In this document: piece by piece, positions 7,446 to 16,581 of the stretch
Numbering within the stretch: position 1 is the stretch's first letter
How the letters are laid out: every line of letters starts with the position of its first letter
Assembly (NCBI RefSeq): GCF_003751945.1
Contig: NZ_RJKL01000001.1
Span: 4,340,001-4,404,000, forward strand
DNA: 64,000 nucleotides
Reading direction: 5' to 3'
From: Couchioplanes caeruleus
GTDB taxonomy: Bacteria > Actinomycetota > Actinomycetes > Mycobacteriales > Micromonosporaceae
The notes under the pieces: generated by a model
Databases searched by the model: none
Told to the model about the DNA's origin: nothing
Seen by the model: the letters and a program-made list of their open reading frames with translations, nothing else
Program-made: the position numbers and the translations under genes

Positions 7446-9929
7446 TCACTCCGCCGACGCGCCGATCAGCTTCAGGTCCCGGGGCAGCAGGGCGATTCCA
7501 CTCGTACGGCACATCTCATGCAGCCGGTGCACCATCTTGGCCCGCTTCTCGGCCTCCCGCGTGCACCGGATGAGACCCACCACCGCCTCCACCGTGTCGC
7601 GAGGGTCGTGTCCGCCCTCGTACGCCGCCGCCGCGACCTCGAAGAGCTCGGCCGCCTTCCGCTCGTCTCCCCGCAGCAGAGCCAGCGCCCCCTCGACCAC
7701 GGCCACCGGGCCGTCCGCCGGCGCGCCCGCGTCCGCCGGCCGCAGCTCGGCCAGAACGCCCTCGGTCTCCCGCGTGCGGCCGGCCTCCGCCAAGGCCAGC
7801 CCGATCGTGGCCAGGACGCGGCGTCGGTGACCCGGGTCACCGACGTCCTCCAGTTCCGCGATCGCGTGCCGGCCCAGCCGGGCGGCCTCGTCACACCGGC
7901 CGTCTAGCCGCTCCACCTCGGCGAGGTTGGCCACGGCGACCGCCCGGAGCCGGTGCTCGCCGCAGCGGCCGGCCAGCTTGTCGACCTCGGCCAGCCGGGC
8001 ACGGGCCGCAGGCAGGTTTCCCTCGCGGATCTCGTGCCAGGTCAGATTGTTCTCGGCGACCGCCATGTCGCGGATCCGGCCGCTGCGCCGGGCCAGTTCG
8101 AGCGCCGCCTCGCCGTGGGCACGCGCCCGGTCGTAGCCGTGCGCCGTCATCCACAGCGCGGCGAGCTGGGTGTGGGCCATGAGCTGGCCCGCCACGTCGC
8201 CGAGCGCGGCAAACTCGGTCAGGGCCGCCTGCGCCGAGCCGATCTCCTCGGCGCCGGAGCCGTGTTCCAGCGCGAGTTGTGCCAGCCCCACCTTGGCCCA
8301 GGCCCGGATCGCCGGGTCGGCGTCCGCCGTACGCGGGTCGGCCAGCAGCCGCCGCAGCCACTGCCTGCCGGTCACGTCCCGACCGCGGAACCGCCACCAG
8401 CGCGGCAGGCAGGCCGCTAGGTGCAGGGCCGTGTGCGGGTCCTCCTTGGCCGCGTACGTGAGAGCCGCACCCAGATCGCCCGAGACGTCGTCGAGGCGGG
8501 CGGCGGCCTCCGCGAGATGGGCGCCCTTGAGGTCCGGGGCGATGGACAGCGCCAGGTCGGCCATCACCTCGGCGTGGCGTCGGCGCGCCGACGGGAGGTC
8601 ACCCAGGGCCGCCGCCTGCTCGCAGGCGTAGTCCCCCACCACGTCGAGCAGCCGGAACCGGAAGGCGCGGGCGCCGCGGGCGCTGAGCAGGCCGAGCTCG
8701 AGGAAGCGGTCCAGAAGATGCACCACGTCGACCGTCGGGTCGCGGTCGATGATCTTCTCGGCCAGGTCCAGCGACCACCGGTTGCGGAACGTCGCGAGGC
8801 GGTGCAGCGCCTTCCGCTCGGCGATCGAGAGCAGGCGGTAACTGGCCGCCACCGCGTCGCGGACCGAGACGACGCCGGTGTCCGTGGGGCGGCCCTCCAG
8901 GTCGCGGGCGCCGACCACGCCACCGTCGGCCGGGCGGCCGGAGAGGTCGAGCACGCGGTCGCCGTACCGATCGAGGATCTCCGCGACGGTCAGCACCCGC
9001 CCGCGGGCCGCCGCCAGCTCGAGGGCGATGGGCAGACCGCCGAGGCGGCGGACGAGCGCGACCAGCGGGCCCACCTCGTCCGGATCGACGGGTGTGCCAC
9101 GGACCTGGGCGAGCCGGTCGAGGAAGAGCGCCACGGCCGGGTAACCGGCCGCCTCCGCGAGGGTTGTCCCGGCGGCCTCGGGCGGAGCGACCAGCGGAGC
9201 CACCGGCTGGACGCGTTCGGAGGGCAGGCCGATGGGATGGCGCCCGGTGGCGAGGAAGCGCAGCGTCGGATGCTGGGTCAGGAGCCGGCCGAGGGCCTCG
9301 GCGAGCGCCTCGGGCGCACGGTCGACGGCGTCGATGAGCAGTAGTGCCGAGCGTCCGGCGAAGCGGGGAGCGAGGTCGTCGGGGCGGCCGACCCCGAAGA
9401 CCGCGGCGACGCCGCCGAGCACCTCACCCGCGGTCGACCCGTCGGTGACCACGACGCCGGCGACGCCGCCCGGATAGGCCTGCGTCACCCGATGCGAGAC
9501 GGTCAGTGCCAGGCTGGTCTTGCCGACCCCGGCCAGGCCGACGAGCGTGATGCCGCGGGACCCGTCGCCCGGCGGCCGGGACAGTCGGGTGACCAACTGG
9601 GTCACTTCGTCGTCCCGGCCGATCAGGTCGCTCGCCGGCGGCAGCCGCACGTAGCGCGGCGGAGGTTGCGTTCGTGAGGAGTGCCCGCGAGCGGCGGCGA
9701 GGAAGGCGAGCCGGTCGGCACCGGCCAGACCCAGCGCGGCGGCGAGCAGCTCCGCCGTGGTGCGCTGCGGCCGGGAGGCCCGGCCACGCTCCAGGTCGCG
9801 GACCGTACGCACCCCGACCGCCGCTCGGGCCGCGAGCTCCTCCTGGGTCAACGTCGCCCGCAGCCGGTAACTGCGCAGCACGGCGTCGAATCCCGGACCT
9901 TCCTGGTCCGCCCCGTGATCGGACGTCAT
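7446..9929 (-). CDS. HTH-NB-ARC-TPR regulator
   Basis: 827 residues from ATG 9929. Residues about 14-75 are an XRE helix-turn-helix (YRLRATLTQEELAARAAVGV). An NB-ARC/STAND ATPase follows, with Walker A GLAGVGKTS at 131-139 and a Walker B-like SALLLIDAVD. The C-terminal half is helical TPR-type (for example ARAHGEAALELARRSG). Such AfsR/MalT-like signal-transducing ATPases are common actinomycete regulators of metabolism or development. There is no SARP domain. The target and ligand are not evident; neighbours are unrelated. Confidence 0.88.
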   Translation of the reverse strand: MTSDHGADQEGPGFDAVLRSYRLRATLTQEELAARAAVGVRTVRDLERGRASRPQRTTAELLAAALGLAGADRLAFLAAARGHSSRTQPPPRYVRLPPASDLIGRDDEVTQLVTRLSRPPGDGSRGITLVGLAGVGKTSLALTVSHRVTQAYPGGVAGVVVTDGSTAGEVLGGVAAVFGVGRPDDLAPRFAGRSALLLIDAVDRAPEALAEALGRLLTQHPTLRFLATGRHPIGLPSERVQPVAPLVAPPEAAGTTLAEAAGYPAVALFLDRLAQVRGTPVDPDEVGPLVALVRRLGGLPIALELAAARGRVLTVAEILDRYGDRVLDLSGRPADGGVVGARDLEGRPTDTGVVSVRDAVAASYRLLSIAERKALHRLATFRNRWSLDLAEKIIDRDPTVDVVHLLDRFLELGLLSARGARAFRFRLLDVVGDYACEQAAALGDLPSARRRHAEVMADLALSIAPDLKGAHLAEAAARLDDVSGDLGAALTYAAKEDPHTALHLAACLPRWWRFRGRDVTGRQWLRRLLADPRTADADPAIRAWAKVGLAQLALEHGSGAEEIGSAQAALTEFAALGDVAGQLMAHTQLAALWMTAHGYDRARAHGEAALELARRSGRIRDMAVAENNLTWHEIREGNLPAARARLAEVDKLAGRCGEHRLRAVAVANLAEVERLDGRCDEAARLGRHAIAELEDVGDPGHRRRVLATIGLALAEAGRTRETEGVLAELRPADAGAPADGPVAVVEGALALLRGDERKAAELFEVAAAAYEGGHDPRDTVEAVVGLIRCTREAEKRAKMVHRLHEMCRTSGIALLPRDLKLIGASAE

Positions 9930-10012
9930 GAAGACGAACCTAGGCAGACATGGCGATGAATGCCGAGTTCACGTCCCCGTTTGTCGACAAACCGACGCAA
10001 CCGCCGCCGGTT

Positions 10013-10061
10013 TTGCCGCGGTTCTGCCGCGGAGTCCAAGCTCTGCCGCGGAGTCCACGTT
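10013..10061. repeat. 19-bp tandem repeat after the acyl-CoA dehydrogenase gene
   Basis: CTGCCGCGGAGTCCA occurs at 10024-10038 and 10043-10057 (period 19), with a further partial TTGCCGCGG just to the left. The array abuts the stop codon of the leftward acyl-CoA dehydrogenase gene. Confidence 0.8.
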
Positions 10062-11219
10062 CTACAGTCCGAGCCCCCGGGCGATCAGCATGCGCTGCAC
10101 CTCGGAGGTGCCCTCGCCGACTTCGAGGATCTTGGCGTCGCGGTAGAAGCGTCCCACCGCGGACTCGTTCATGAAGCCGTAGCCGCCGTGCACCTGGGTG
10201 GCCCACCGGCTGTTCTCCATGGCGGCGTTGCTGGCGTTCAGCTTGGCGGCGGCCGCGTACCGCTTGAAGTCCTCGCCGGCGAGCATGCGGGCCGCCGCGT
10301 CGTAGTAGCCGAGCCGCGCGGTGTACGCCCGCATCTCCATGTCCGCGATCATGAACTGGACGGCCTGGTAGTTGCCGATCGGCTGGCCGAACGCGTGGCG
10401 CTCCCTGGCGTACTTCACCGACTCGTCGACGCAGCCCTGGGCCAGGCCGGTGGAGAGGGCCGCGATCGCGATCCGTCCCTCGTCGAGGATGCGCAGGAAC
10501 TGGGCGAAGCCCCGGCCCCGCTCGCCGAGCAGATTCGCCGCCGGCACGCGGACGTCGTCGAACGCGAGCTCGTGCGTGTCGGACGCGCACCAGCCGACCT
10601 TGGAATATCCGGGCGCGACCGTGAAGCCGGGGGTGCCCGACGGCACGATGATGGTGGACAGCTCCTTCGAGCCGTCCGGCCGCGTCCCGGTCACCGCCAT
10701 GACGGTCACCAGGTTGGTGATGTCGGTGCCCGAGTTGGTGATGAAGGCCTTCGAGCCGTTGATCACCCATTCGCCGGTGGACTCGTCCAGCACGGCGCGC
10801 GTGGTCGTCCCGGCGGCGTCCGAGCCCGTTCCCGGCTCGGTGAGACCGAACGCGGCCAGGGCCTCGCCGCTGCAGAGCTGCGGGAGCCAGCGGGCCTTCT
10901 GTTCGTCCGTACCGAAGCGGTAGATCGGCATGGCACCCAGCGAGACGGCCGCCTCCAGGGTGATCGCGACGCTGCTGTCGACCCGCGCCAGCTCCTCGAG
11001 GGCCAGGCAGAGCGCGAAGTAGTCGCCGCCCATGCCGCCGTGCTCCTCGGCGAAGGGCAGGCCGAAGAGGCCCATCTTGCCCATCTGCCGGATCACGTCG
11101 TACGGGAAGGTCTTGTGCTCATAGTGCTCGGCGATCACGGGCGCGACCTGCTCGCGGGCGAAATCCCGGACGCTGTCGCGCAGTGCCTCCTGCTCCTCGC
11201 TGAGCCGGAAGTCGACCAT
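10062..11219 (-). CDS. acyl-CoA dehydrogenase (branched/short chain, AcdH-like)
   Basis: 385 residues from ATG 11219 (MVDFRLSEEQEALRDSVRDF). It is an FAD enzyme that introduces the alpha-beta double bond in acyl-CoA. Signatures visible are LTEPGTGSDAAG for FAD/substrate, YARERHAFGQPIGNYQAVQF and IAALSTGLAQGC. The C-terminal EGTSEVQRM carries the catalytic glutamate in the position used by medium- and short-chain enzymes, not that of classical isovaleryl-CoA dehydrogenases. The gene starts 25 bp after the carboxyltransferase gene, so they form an operon for leucine/isoleucine-type acyl-CoA breakdown. Confidence 0.92.
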   Translation of the reverse strand: MVDFRLSEEQEALRDSVRDFAREQVAPVIAEHYEHKTFPYDVIRQMGKMGLFGLPFAEEHGGMGGDYFALCLALEELARVDSSVAITLEAAVSLGAMPIYRFGTDEQKARWLPQLCSGEALAAFGLTEPGTGSDAAGTTTRAVLDESTGEWVINGSKAFITNSGTDITNLVTVMAVTGTRPDGSKELSTIIVPSGTPGFTVAPGYSKVGWCASDTHELAFDDVRVPAANLLGERGRGFAQFLRILDEGRIAIAALSTGLAQGCVDESVKYARERHAFGQPIGNYQAVQFMIADMEMRAYTARLGYYDAAARMLAGEDFKRYAAAAKLNASNAAMENSRWATQVHGGYGFMNESAVGRFYRDAKILEVGEGTSEVQRMLIARGLGL

Positions 11220-11244
11220 GGCGTGTCCCTTCGAGACGGTGGAA

Positions 11245-12771
11245 CTAGACAGGGGTGACGCCGTGGCGGCGACGGGAGAAGGCGCGGTCCTTGCCGCGGG
11301 CGGCGCTGTACCGCCGGACGAGCTCGGCGCGCAGGTCACCCGGCTCGACGATGGCGTCGATCACGAGCTCGCTGGCGAGCCGCAGAATGTCGATGTCGCG
11401 CTCGTACTCGGCGCGGCGCTCGGCGATGAAGGCGGCGCGGTCCTCCTCGGGCAGCGCCGCGATCTTGTTGGCGTAGACGGCGTTCACGGCCGCCTCCGCA
11501 CCCATCACCGCGATCTTGGCGGTGGGCAGGGCGATCGTCGCGTCCGGCTCGAAGCCGGGACCGGCCATCGCGTACAGGCCGGCGCCGTACGCCTTACGGA
11601 CCACGACGCAGATCTTGGGCACGGTCGCCTCGGAGATCGCGGTGATCATCTTGGCGCCGTGGCGGATGATGCCCTGCTTCTCCACGGCCGAGCCGACCAT
11701 GAAGCCGGGCACGTCGGAAAGGAAGAGCAGCGGCACGTTGAAGGCGTCGCAGAGCTGCACGAAGCGGCTGGCCTTGTCGGCCGAGTCGACGAAGAGCACG
11801 CCGCCCTTGAACATCGAGTTGTTGCCGACGACCCCGATGACCTCGCCGTCCAGCCGGGCGAAGCCGACCGTCAGCTCCTTGGCCCACAGCGCCTGGATCT
11901 CGAAGAACGAGTCCTTGTCGACGATGCCCTTGATGTAGCGGCGCATGTCGAACGCCTGCCGCTCACTCTCCGGGACCAGCGCGCCGAGATCCACTTTGGC
12001 CGGTGCGCCCGCCTCCGCGGCCGGCGGCTGCTGCGTGTAGTTCGACGGCAGATACGACAGGTACGAGCGGACGGCGTCCAGGGCCTCCTGCTCGGTCTTG
12101 CAGAGGAAATGCCCGACGCCCGACTCGGCGCAGTGCACCCGCGCGCCGCCCATCGCCTCGAGGGTCGTCTTCTCCCCCGTGACCATCTCGACCATGCGGT
12201 CGGAGCCGAGGTACATGCTGGCGTTGCCCTCGACCATGGCGACCACGTCGCAGAAGGCCGGGATGTAGGCGCCGCCCGCGGCGGACGGCCCGAACAGGGC
12301 GCACACCTGCGGGATCGACCCGGAGGCCTTGACCTGGTTGTGGAAGATCTTGCCGGCTCCGCGCCGGCCCGGGAAGAGGTCGACCTGGTCGGTGATGCGC
12401 GCGCCCGCCGAGTCGACGAGATAGACCATGGGTACGCCGGTCGCGTACGCCCGCTCGATGATGCGGATGATCTTCTCGACCGTACGGGCGCCCCACGACC
12501 CCGCCTTCACGGTCGAGTCGTTCGCCATGATGCACACATCGCGCCCGTCGATCCGGGCATTTCCGGTGATCACGCCGTCCGCCGGAAGTCCTTCGGCCAG
12601 GCTGTTGGCGAAGAGCCCGTCCTCGACGAAGGAGCCGTCGTCGACGAGCAGGGCGATCCGCTCCCGGGCGAAGAGCTTGCCCTTCGCGGCGTTCGCGGCG
12701 TGGTACTTCTCCGCGCCGCCCGCGGCCGCCCGCTTGCGCGCCTGCGCCAGCGCTTCCTCGTCGAATGCCAC
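11245..12771 (-). CDS. acyl-CoA carboxylase, carboxyltransferase beta subunit
   Basis: 508 residues from ATG 12771. It is a crotonase-fold carboxyltransferase with two halves. The N-terminal half has VYLVDSAGARITDQ and GPSAAGGAYIPAFCD. The C-terminal half has GVVGNNSMFKGGVLFVDSADK, which resembles methylcrotonyl-CoA carboxylase beta chains, and VRKAYGAGLYAMAGP. It transfers carboxyl from biotin to acyl-CoA. It is the first gene of an operon with the acyl-CoA dehydrogenase. Its biotin carboxylase partner is probably the protein at 16582-17919. An operator-like palindrome lies 19 bp upstream. Confidence 0.92.
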   Translation of the reverse strand: MAFDEEALAQARKRAAAGGAEKYHAANAAKGKLFARERIALLVDDGSFVEDGLFANSLAEGLPADGVITGNARIDGRDVCIMANDSTVKAGSWGARTVEKIIRIIERAYATGVPMVYLVDSAGARITDQVDLFPGRRGAGKIFHNQVKASGSIPQVCALFGPSAAGGAYIPAFCDVVAMVEGNASMYLGSDRMVEMVTGEKTTLEAMGGARVHCAESGVGHFLCKTEQEALDAVRSYLSYLPSNYTQQPPAAEAGAPAKVDLGALVPESERQAFDMRRYIKGIVDKDSFFEIQALWAKELTVGFARLDGEVIGVVGNNSMFKGGVLFVDSADKASRFVQLCDAFNVPLLFLSDVPGFMVGSAVEKQGIIRHGAKMITAISEATVPKICVVVRKAYGAGLYAMAGPGFEPDATIALPTAKIAVMGAEAAVNAVYANKIAALPEEDRAAFIAERRAEYERDIDILRLASELVIDAIVEPGDLRAELVRRYSAARGKDRAFSRRRHGVTPV

Positions 12772-12789
12772 GTGGCCCCCTCGTTGCGT

Positions 12790-12806
12790 CCTGAACGATC
12801 GTTAGG
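12790..12806. promoter_or_regulatory. putative TetR operator upstream of carboxylase beta gene
   Basis: CCTGAACGATCGTTAGG is centred on the perfect palindrome AACGATCGTT. The same motif on the opposite strand, with two changes at the centre, lies upstream of the TetR gene (18827-18844). The spacing to the start codon fits repression at the promoter or 5' leader. Confidence 0.6.
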
Positions 12807-12837
12807 CTAGCGCATTCCAGACTCTGGGACCAGACGC

Positions 12838-12903
12838 GAACGGGAGCCCCCGCGGCTGCGAGAACTCCCGTCCGATGGTGCCGGTGCTGTGGAGGAGCAC
12901 CGG
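12838..12903 (-). terminator. hairpin pair downstream of the chaplin-like gene
   Basis: Two inverted repeats follow the gene on the minus strand: CCGGTGCT (12881-12888) with AGCACCGG (12896-12903), then ACGGGAG (12840-12846) with CTCCCGT (12865-12871). They are probable factor-independent or stalling terminators. A T-rich run flanks the first hairpin only on the plus-strand side. Confidence 0.45.
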
Positions 12904-12980
12904 TTTCTTCCCTGCTCGGCGCCGGATGGCGCCGCTCGGGCCACGCCCGGGACCGGCGTGACCCGGGTCCCGCTCGGGTG

Positions 12981-14138
12981 TTACTTGAGCAGCTTCGAGA
13001 CCTCGAGGCCGCCCAGGTTGACGCCACCCGCGTTGCTCAGGCTCTGGGTGAGGCCGTCGACCGCCGTGGCCTCGGCCTTGTGGGCCTTGCGCGGCGCGTC
13101 GCCGTAGGCGTCGTCGTCGTTGCCCACCGCGCCACCGTCGCCGGCGACGTCATCGTCGTCGCCGGGGTAGCCGCCGTCGTTGTCGCCGTCGTTGCCGCCG
13201 TCACCGTCGTTGTCGTCGTCGTCGTGGTGGCCGCCGTTGTTGCCGCCGGTGCCGTTCGAGCAGGCAGCCGCCGCGTCGGCCACACCGAGCACGGCGAGCG
13301 CGTTGCCGCAGATGTTGATCGGAACGGTGATCGGGGCGGCGATCTGCGTGCCGTTCAGCAGGCCGACGTTGCCGTTGCTGTCCTGCTTGATGCCGCCGCC
13401 CTGGTGGCCCGACTCGTTCTGCGAGGCGCCGGCCGCGTTCGCCACGCCCAGGACGGAGACCGCGTTGCCGGTCACGTTCAGCGGGACGTGGATCGGGAGC
13501 GCGATCTGCGTGCCGTTGAGGGCACCGATGTTGCCGGAGCTGTCCTGCCGGATGCCCTCGGTGTGCCGACCGCCGTTCATGCAGGCAGCCTGCGAGTTGG
13601 CCAGGCCCAGGACCGCCAGCGAGTTGCCGCAGACGTTGATCGGCACGTCGATCGGCGCGGCGATCTGGGTGCCGTTGGCGATGCCGACGTTGCCGGACGA
13701 GTCCTGGTCGACCTTGGTGTGCTCGGTCCTGGTGCTCTCGGTCTTGTTGACGCCGGTGCCGGCCGCGTTCGCCACGCCGAGGACGGAGACCGCGTTGCCC
13801 ACCACGTTCACCGGCACGGTGACCGGGACGAGGATCTGCGTACCGTTCAGCACGCCCACGTTGCCGTGGCTGTTCTGGGAGTACTTGCCACCCTTGCCGT
13901 GCTTGCCGCTCTCGACCCAGTTGATGCCCTGGCCCGCGGCGTTCGACTCACCGGCGACACCGATCGAGTTGCCGACCACGTTCAGCGGCACGGCCACCTT
14001 GGTCAGCACCTGCGTGCCGTTGGCGACGCCGACGTTGCCGGAGCTGTTCTGGTCGGCGTGCGCGGCGGCCGGGGCCAGCAGCAGGGCGCCCGCGGCCAGG
14101 ACACCGACGCTCAGAGTCTTACGAACCCAAGTCTTCAT
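12981..14138 (-). CDS. secreted protein with five chaplin-type domains
   Basis: 385 residues. ATG 14138 is chosen because it begins a clean signal peptide (MKTWVRKTLSVGVLAAGALL, then AAAHA/DQ). Five repeats follow, each with a core like GNVGVLNGTQILVPVTVPVN and then a GNAVSVLGVANAAG half, matching the hydrophobic chaplin fold. Only repeats 3 and 5 carry the paired cysteines (NVCGN/AAC, NICGN/AAC); repeats 1, 2 and 4 have V or T instead. A Gly/Asn/Asp-rich linker and a short Leu-rich tail end the protein. There is no LPxTG sorting signal. Chaplins assemble into amyloid-like surface films on aerial hyphae and spores; the role here is inferred. Confidence 0.85.
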   Translation of the reverse strand: MKTWVRKTLSVGVLAAGALLLAPAAAHADQNSSGNVGVANGTQVLTKVAVPLNVVGNSIGVAGESNAAGQGINWVESGKHGKGGKYSQNSHGNVGVLNGTQILVPVTVPVNVVGNAVSVLGVANAAGTGVNKTESTRTEHTKVDQDSSGNVGIANGTQIAAPIDVPINVCGNSLAVLGLANSQAACMNGGRHTEGIRQDSSGNIGALNGTQIALPIHVPLNVTGNAVSVLGVANAAGASQNESGHQGGGIKQDSNGNVGLLNGTQIAAPITVPINICGNALAVLGVADAAAACSNGTGGNNGGHHDDDDNDGDGGNDGDNDGGYPGDDDDVAGDGGAVGNDDDAYGDAPRKAHKAEATAVDGLTQSLSNAGGVNLGGLEVSKLLK

Positions 14139-14479
14139 GGAGAGAAGAGCCTTTCGGAAATTGTCAGAAATGGTGAGTCGCGTATTCAGTTGAATGGTGC
14201 TTCCGGGCGCAGCGGTGCCCTGGCTGTTTATCGGCTGCCCTGACCCCGCTCGTCGACATGCGCCCAGTGAGAATGGTTCACGACGGTGGAGAACATCCGT
14301 CCGAATTACGCTTTCGCGCAATTCGAGGGAGGTCGTGAACAACCCTCATCCGCGTACCGGCGCTTTCGCTCGCGGTCATGTGACGGCCCGGGCCTGGTGA
14401 TGATTCGCCGCTTGTTCGCAAACGGTTCCAGGAATCGGGCCTCATCGCCTGGGGCGCTCCTGCGCCCGGCGTGCCGCCA
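14139..14479. other. leader/promoter region of the chaplin-like gene
   Basis: 341 bp with no supported gene. The part next to the chaplin-like gene (14139-14200) is unusually AT-rich for this genome, and a GAAAGG lies about 14 bases before the start codon, so the promoter should be here. I could not assign -35/-10 boxes with confidence. Confidence 0.5.
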
Positions 14480-15532
14480 CTAGTCAGGTGAGACGGTCGG
14501 TGCCTCGGCGTCATCGCGCCGGACCTCGACATCGGCCGCGATCGGCAGCCGGCGGCAAGCCGTCGTGCTGTCCGCGACCGCTGACGGAAGGACGGCCGCG
14601 GAGGGACCACCGTCCGTCAAGGTTCCCGATCCGGAGGCCGGGATCCCGTTCGCTGCCCCGGGGTCGACCCGCAGCGGTGCGGGTCCATCACCACCGGGTG
14701 TTTCGCGGACCGTCGTCGGCACAGCGGCCGTGACGGTCTTTCCCACCTTGTGCCACACCAGGTCCGTCGTGAGGACCGGTGCGGACTTCTGCTCGCCCGC
14801 GGCCACGTCCGCGCCCGGCCTGCCGGACGCCGGTGCCGTGACGGCCGGATCCGTGGGCACGGTGGCAGGCTTTGTGGTGCCCGCGCCCGGCTCCGGACGT
14901 TCCCGCTGCGGTGCCGCCGGCTCCGGCTCCGCCACGTCATGCAGCAGATCGGTCACCGGAGCGGTCACCGGGGCGAGCGGACCGGTGTCCACCGCCTCGC
15001 CGGTAAGGCGAACTGGGGCGGTGATGCCCCGGACGACACGGTCGACCCCGCCCAGGGCGGAGCCCGTGTCCTTGCCGACCTGGGTGACCTCGCCGACCGC
15101 GCCCACAACCCCGTGGATCGTGGCCGCCGTGCCGAGGTCGCGCACCGGCTGCGGGAGCAGCTCACCGAAGTGAGCCCCGGTGCGATCGCCGCCGGACTCC
15201 CACGGCTTCACGGCCGTCTTGAGGATCCGGTCGGCCACCGGCGCGTCCGCTCCGCCGCCGTGAACCACGGCGCCGAGCAGCGACGAACCGGCCGAGAGCA
15301 CATCGGTCGCCGGATCATGGTCGGTGGCGTGGGCGGCGGCTCCGGAGAGCAACCAGGCCGCGCCGGCGAGACCGCCGACGACCAGTGCGCGCAGACCCCA
15401 TCGGGATCCGGACCGTCCCCGTCGCCGCTCCGCCCCCTGGCTGTGGGGCGGCATGAGCGCGGAGCCGGTGGACAAGACGGCCGACGGACGGCGTGCCGGG
15501 CGCGGCCTGCGCTCGACCCCCCACCCCGTCAT
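14480..15532 (-). CDS. secreted protein of unknown function
   Basis: 350 residues from ATG 15532, with GAGGGG about 8 bases upstream; ATG 15454 is an alternative. A basic N-region (RRRGRSGSRWGLRALVVGG) is followed by a hydrophobic stretch and ASA/AHA-type cleavage near AAHATDHDP. The mature part has TDVLSAGSSLLGAVV and APVTAPVTDLLHDV helices, then a Pro/Thr-rich region. No known domain is recognised. It lies on the same strand as, and upstream of, the chaplin-like gene, which suggests but does not show a shared surface role. Confidence 0.65.
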   Translation of the reverse strand: MTGWGVERRPRPARRPSAVLSTGSALMPPHSQGAERRRGRSGSRWGLRALVVGGLAGAAWLLSGAAAHATDHDPATDVLSAGSSLLGAVVHGGGADAPVADRILKTAVKPWESGGDRTGAHFGELLPQPVRDLGTAATIHGVVGAVGEVTQVGKDTGSALGGVDRVVRGITAPVRLTGEAVDTGPLAPVTAPVTDLLHDVAEPEPAAPQRERPEPGAGTTKPATVPTDPAVTAPASGRPGADVAAGEQKSAPVLTTDLVWHKVGKTVTAAVPTTVRETPGGDGPAPLRVDPGAANGIPASGSGTLTDGGPSAAVLPSAVADSTTACRRLPIAADVEVRRDDAEAPTVSPD

Positions 15533-15683
15533 TGGTCCCGCCCCTCGTCGTCGACTCGTGACCGGCGGCCGATTGATCGGCCACTCGATATTGGTAACGA
15601 AGCGACACAGTCAGGGTCACGCGGGCGAATGGAGAAAATCGATCGGACGTTTTCCGGCGGATTCTCAGGAATGGGTCCGGTGA

Positions 15684-16565
15684 TCAAACCAATCTGGTAC
15701 GCGGTCCGGCCCGAAGAACGCCCGACGGGAGCGTGCGACCCAGCAGACCTTCGGCCATCTCGGCCACGTTGATCAGGGATTCCAGATCGATGCCGGTGGC
15801 GATGCCCATGTCCTCAAGCATGTGCACGACCTCCTCGGTCGCGATGTTCCCGGAGGCGCCGGGCGCGTACGGGCACCCGCCGATTCCGCCGACGCTCGCG
15901 TCGAACTCGGTCACGCCGAGCTCCAGGGCGGTCAGGACGTTCGCCAGCCCCGTACCCCGGGTGTTGTGGAAGTGGAGCAGCTCCGGGCGTACGGCCGAAA
16001 GCAGGTCACGGACCCGGCGCGGGGTCGCCATGCCGGTGGTGTCGCCGAACGCGACGCGGTCCGCGCCGTCGGCGCGGACCCGCTCGACCATGGCCGCGAC
16101 CCGGTCGGGGTCGATGTCCCCCTCGAACGGACAGCCGAAGCTGGTGGCGACGATCACCTCGAGCGTCGCCCCGGCCTCATGGACCAGCGGAATGAGCCCG
16201 GCGATGTCGTCGAGCGACTCCTCGGTGGAGCGATTGAGGTTGCGGCGGTTGTGCGTGTCGCTGGCGGAGACCACAACCTCGATCTCCCCGAAACCGGCCT
16301 TAATCGCCCGCTCGGCGCCGCGGGTGTTGGGGATGAGCGCGGAATACCGAATGTCCGGATTGTGCCAGGCCCGCGCCCATACCTCGTCGGCGTCGGCCAT
16401 CTGCGGGATGGCCTTGGGGTGGACGAAAGAGACGGCCTCGATCCGCTTCACACCCGTCCGCGAGAGCGCGTCGATCAGCCGCACCTTGTCGTCGGTCGGG
16501 ATGGGTTCCTCGTTCTGGAGCCCGTCGCGGGGAGCCACTTCCCGGATCGAGACCGCCGTCGTCAT
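15684..16565 (-). CDS. hydroxymethylglutaryl-CoA lyase
   Basis: 293 residues from ATG 16565, with a GAGGGGG ribosome site. TIM-barrel aldolase family: IREVAPRDGLQNE (metal-binding Asp/substrate Arg), SVGGIGGCPYAPGASGNIAT with the catalytic Cys, and HFHNTRGTGLANV with metal His residues. It cleaves HMG-CoA to acetyl-CoA and acetoacetate, the last step of leucine degradation. It starts 16 bp after the biotin carboxylase gene, so the two are co-transcribed. Confidence 0.93.
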   Translation of the reverse strand: MTTAVSIREVAPRDGLQNEEPIPTDDKVRLIDALSRTGVKRIEAVSFVHPKAIPQMADADEVWARAWHNPDIRYSALIPNTRGAERAIKAGFGEIEVVVSASDTHNRRNLNRSTEESLDDIAGLIPLVHEAGATLEVIVATSFGCPFEGDIDPDRVAAMVERVRADGADRVAFGDTTGMATPRRVRDLLSAVRPELLHFHNTRGTGLANVLTALELGVTEFDASVGGIGGCPYAPGASGNIATEEVVHMLEDMGIATGIDLESLINVAEMAEGLLGRTLPSGVLRAGPRTRLV

Positions 16566-16581
16566 GTCTGTATCCCCCTCG

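Noticed and set aside
9960..11258. 432-residue plus-strand frame opposite the acyl-CoA dehydrogenase
   Set aside because: Antisense shadow of a gene with clear family motifs.
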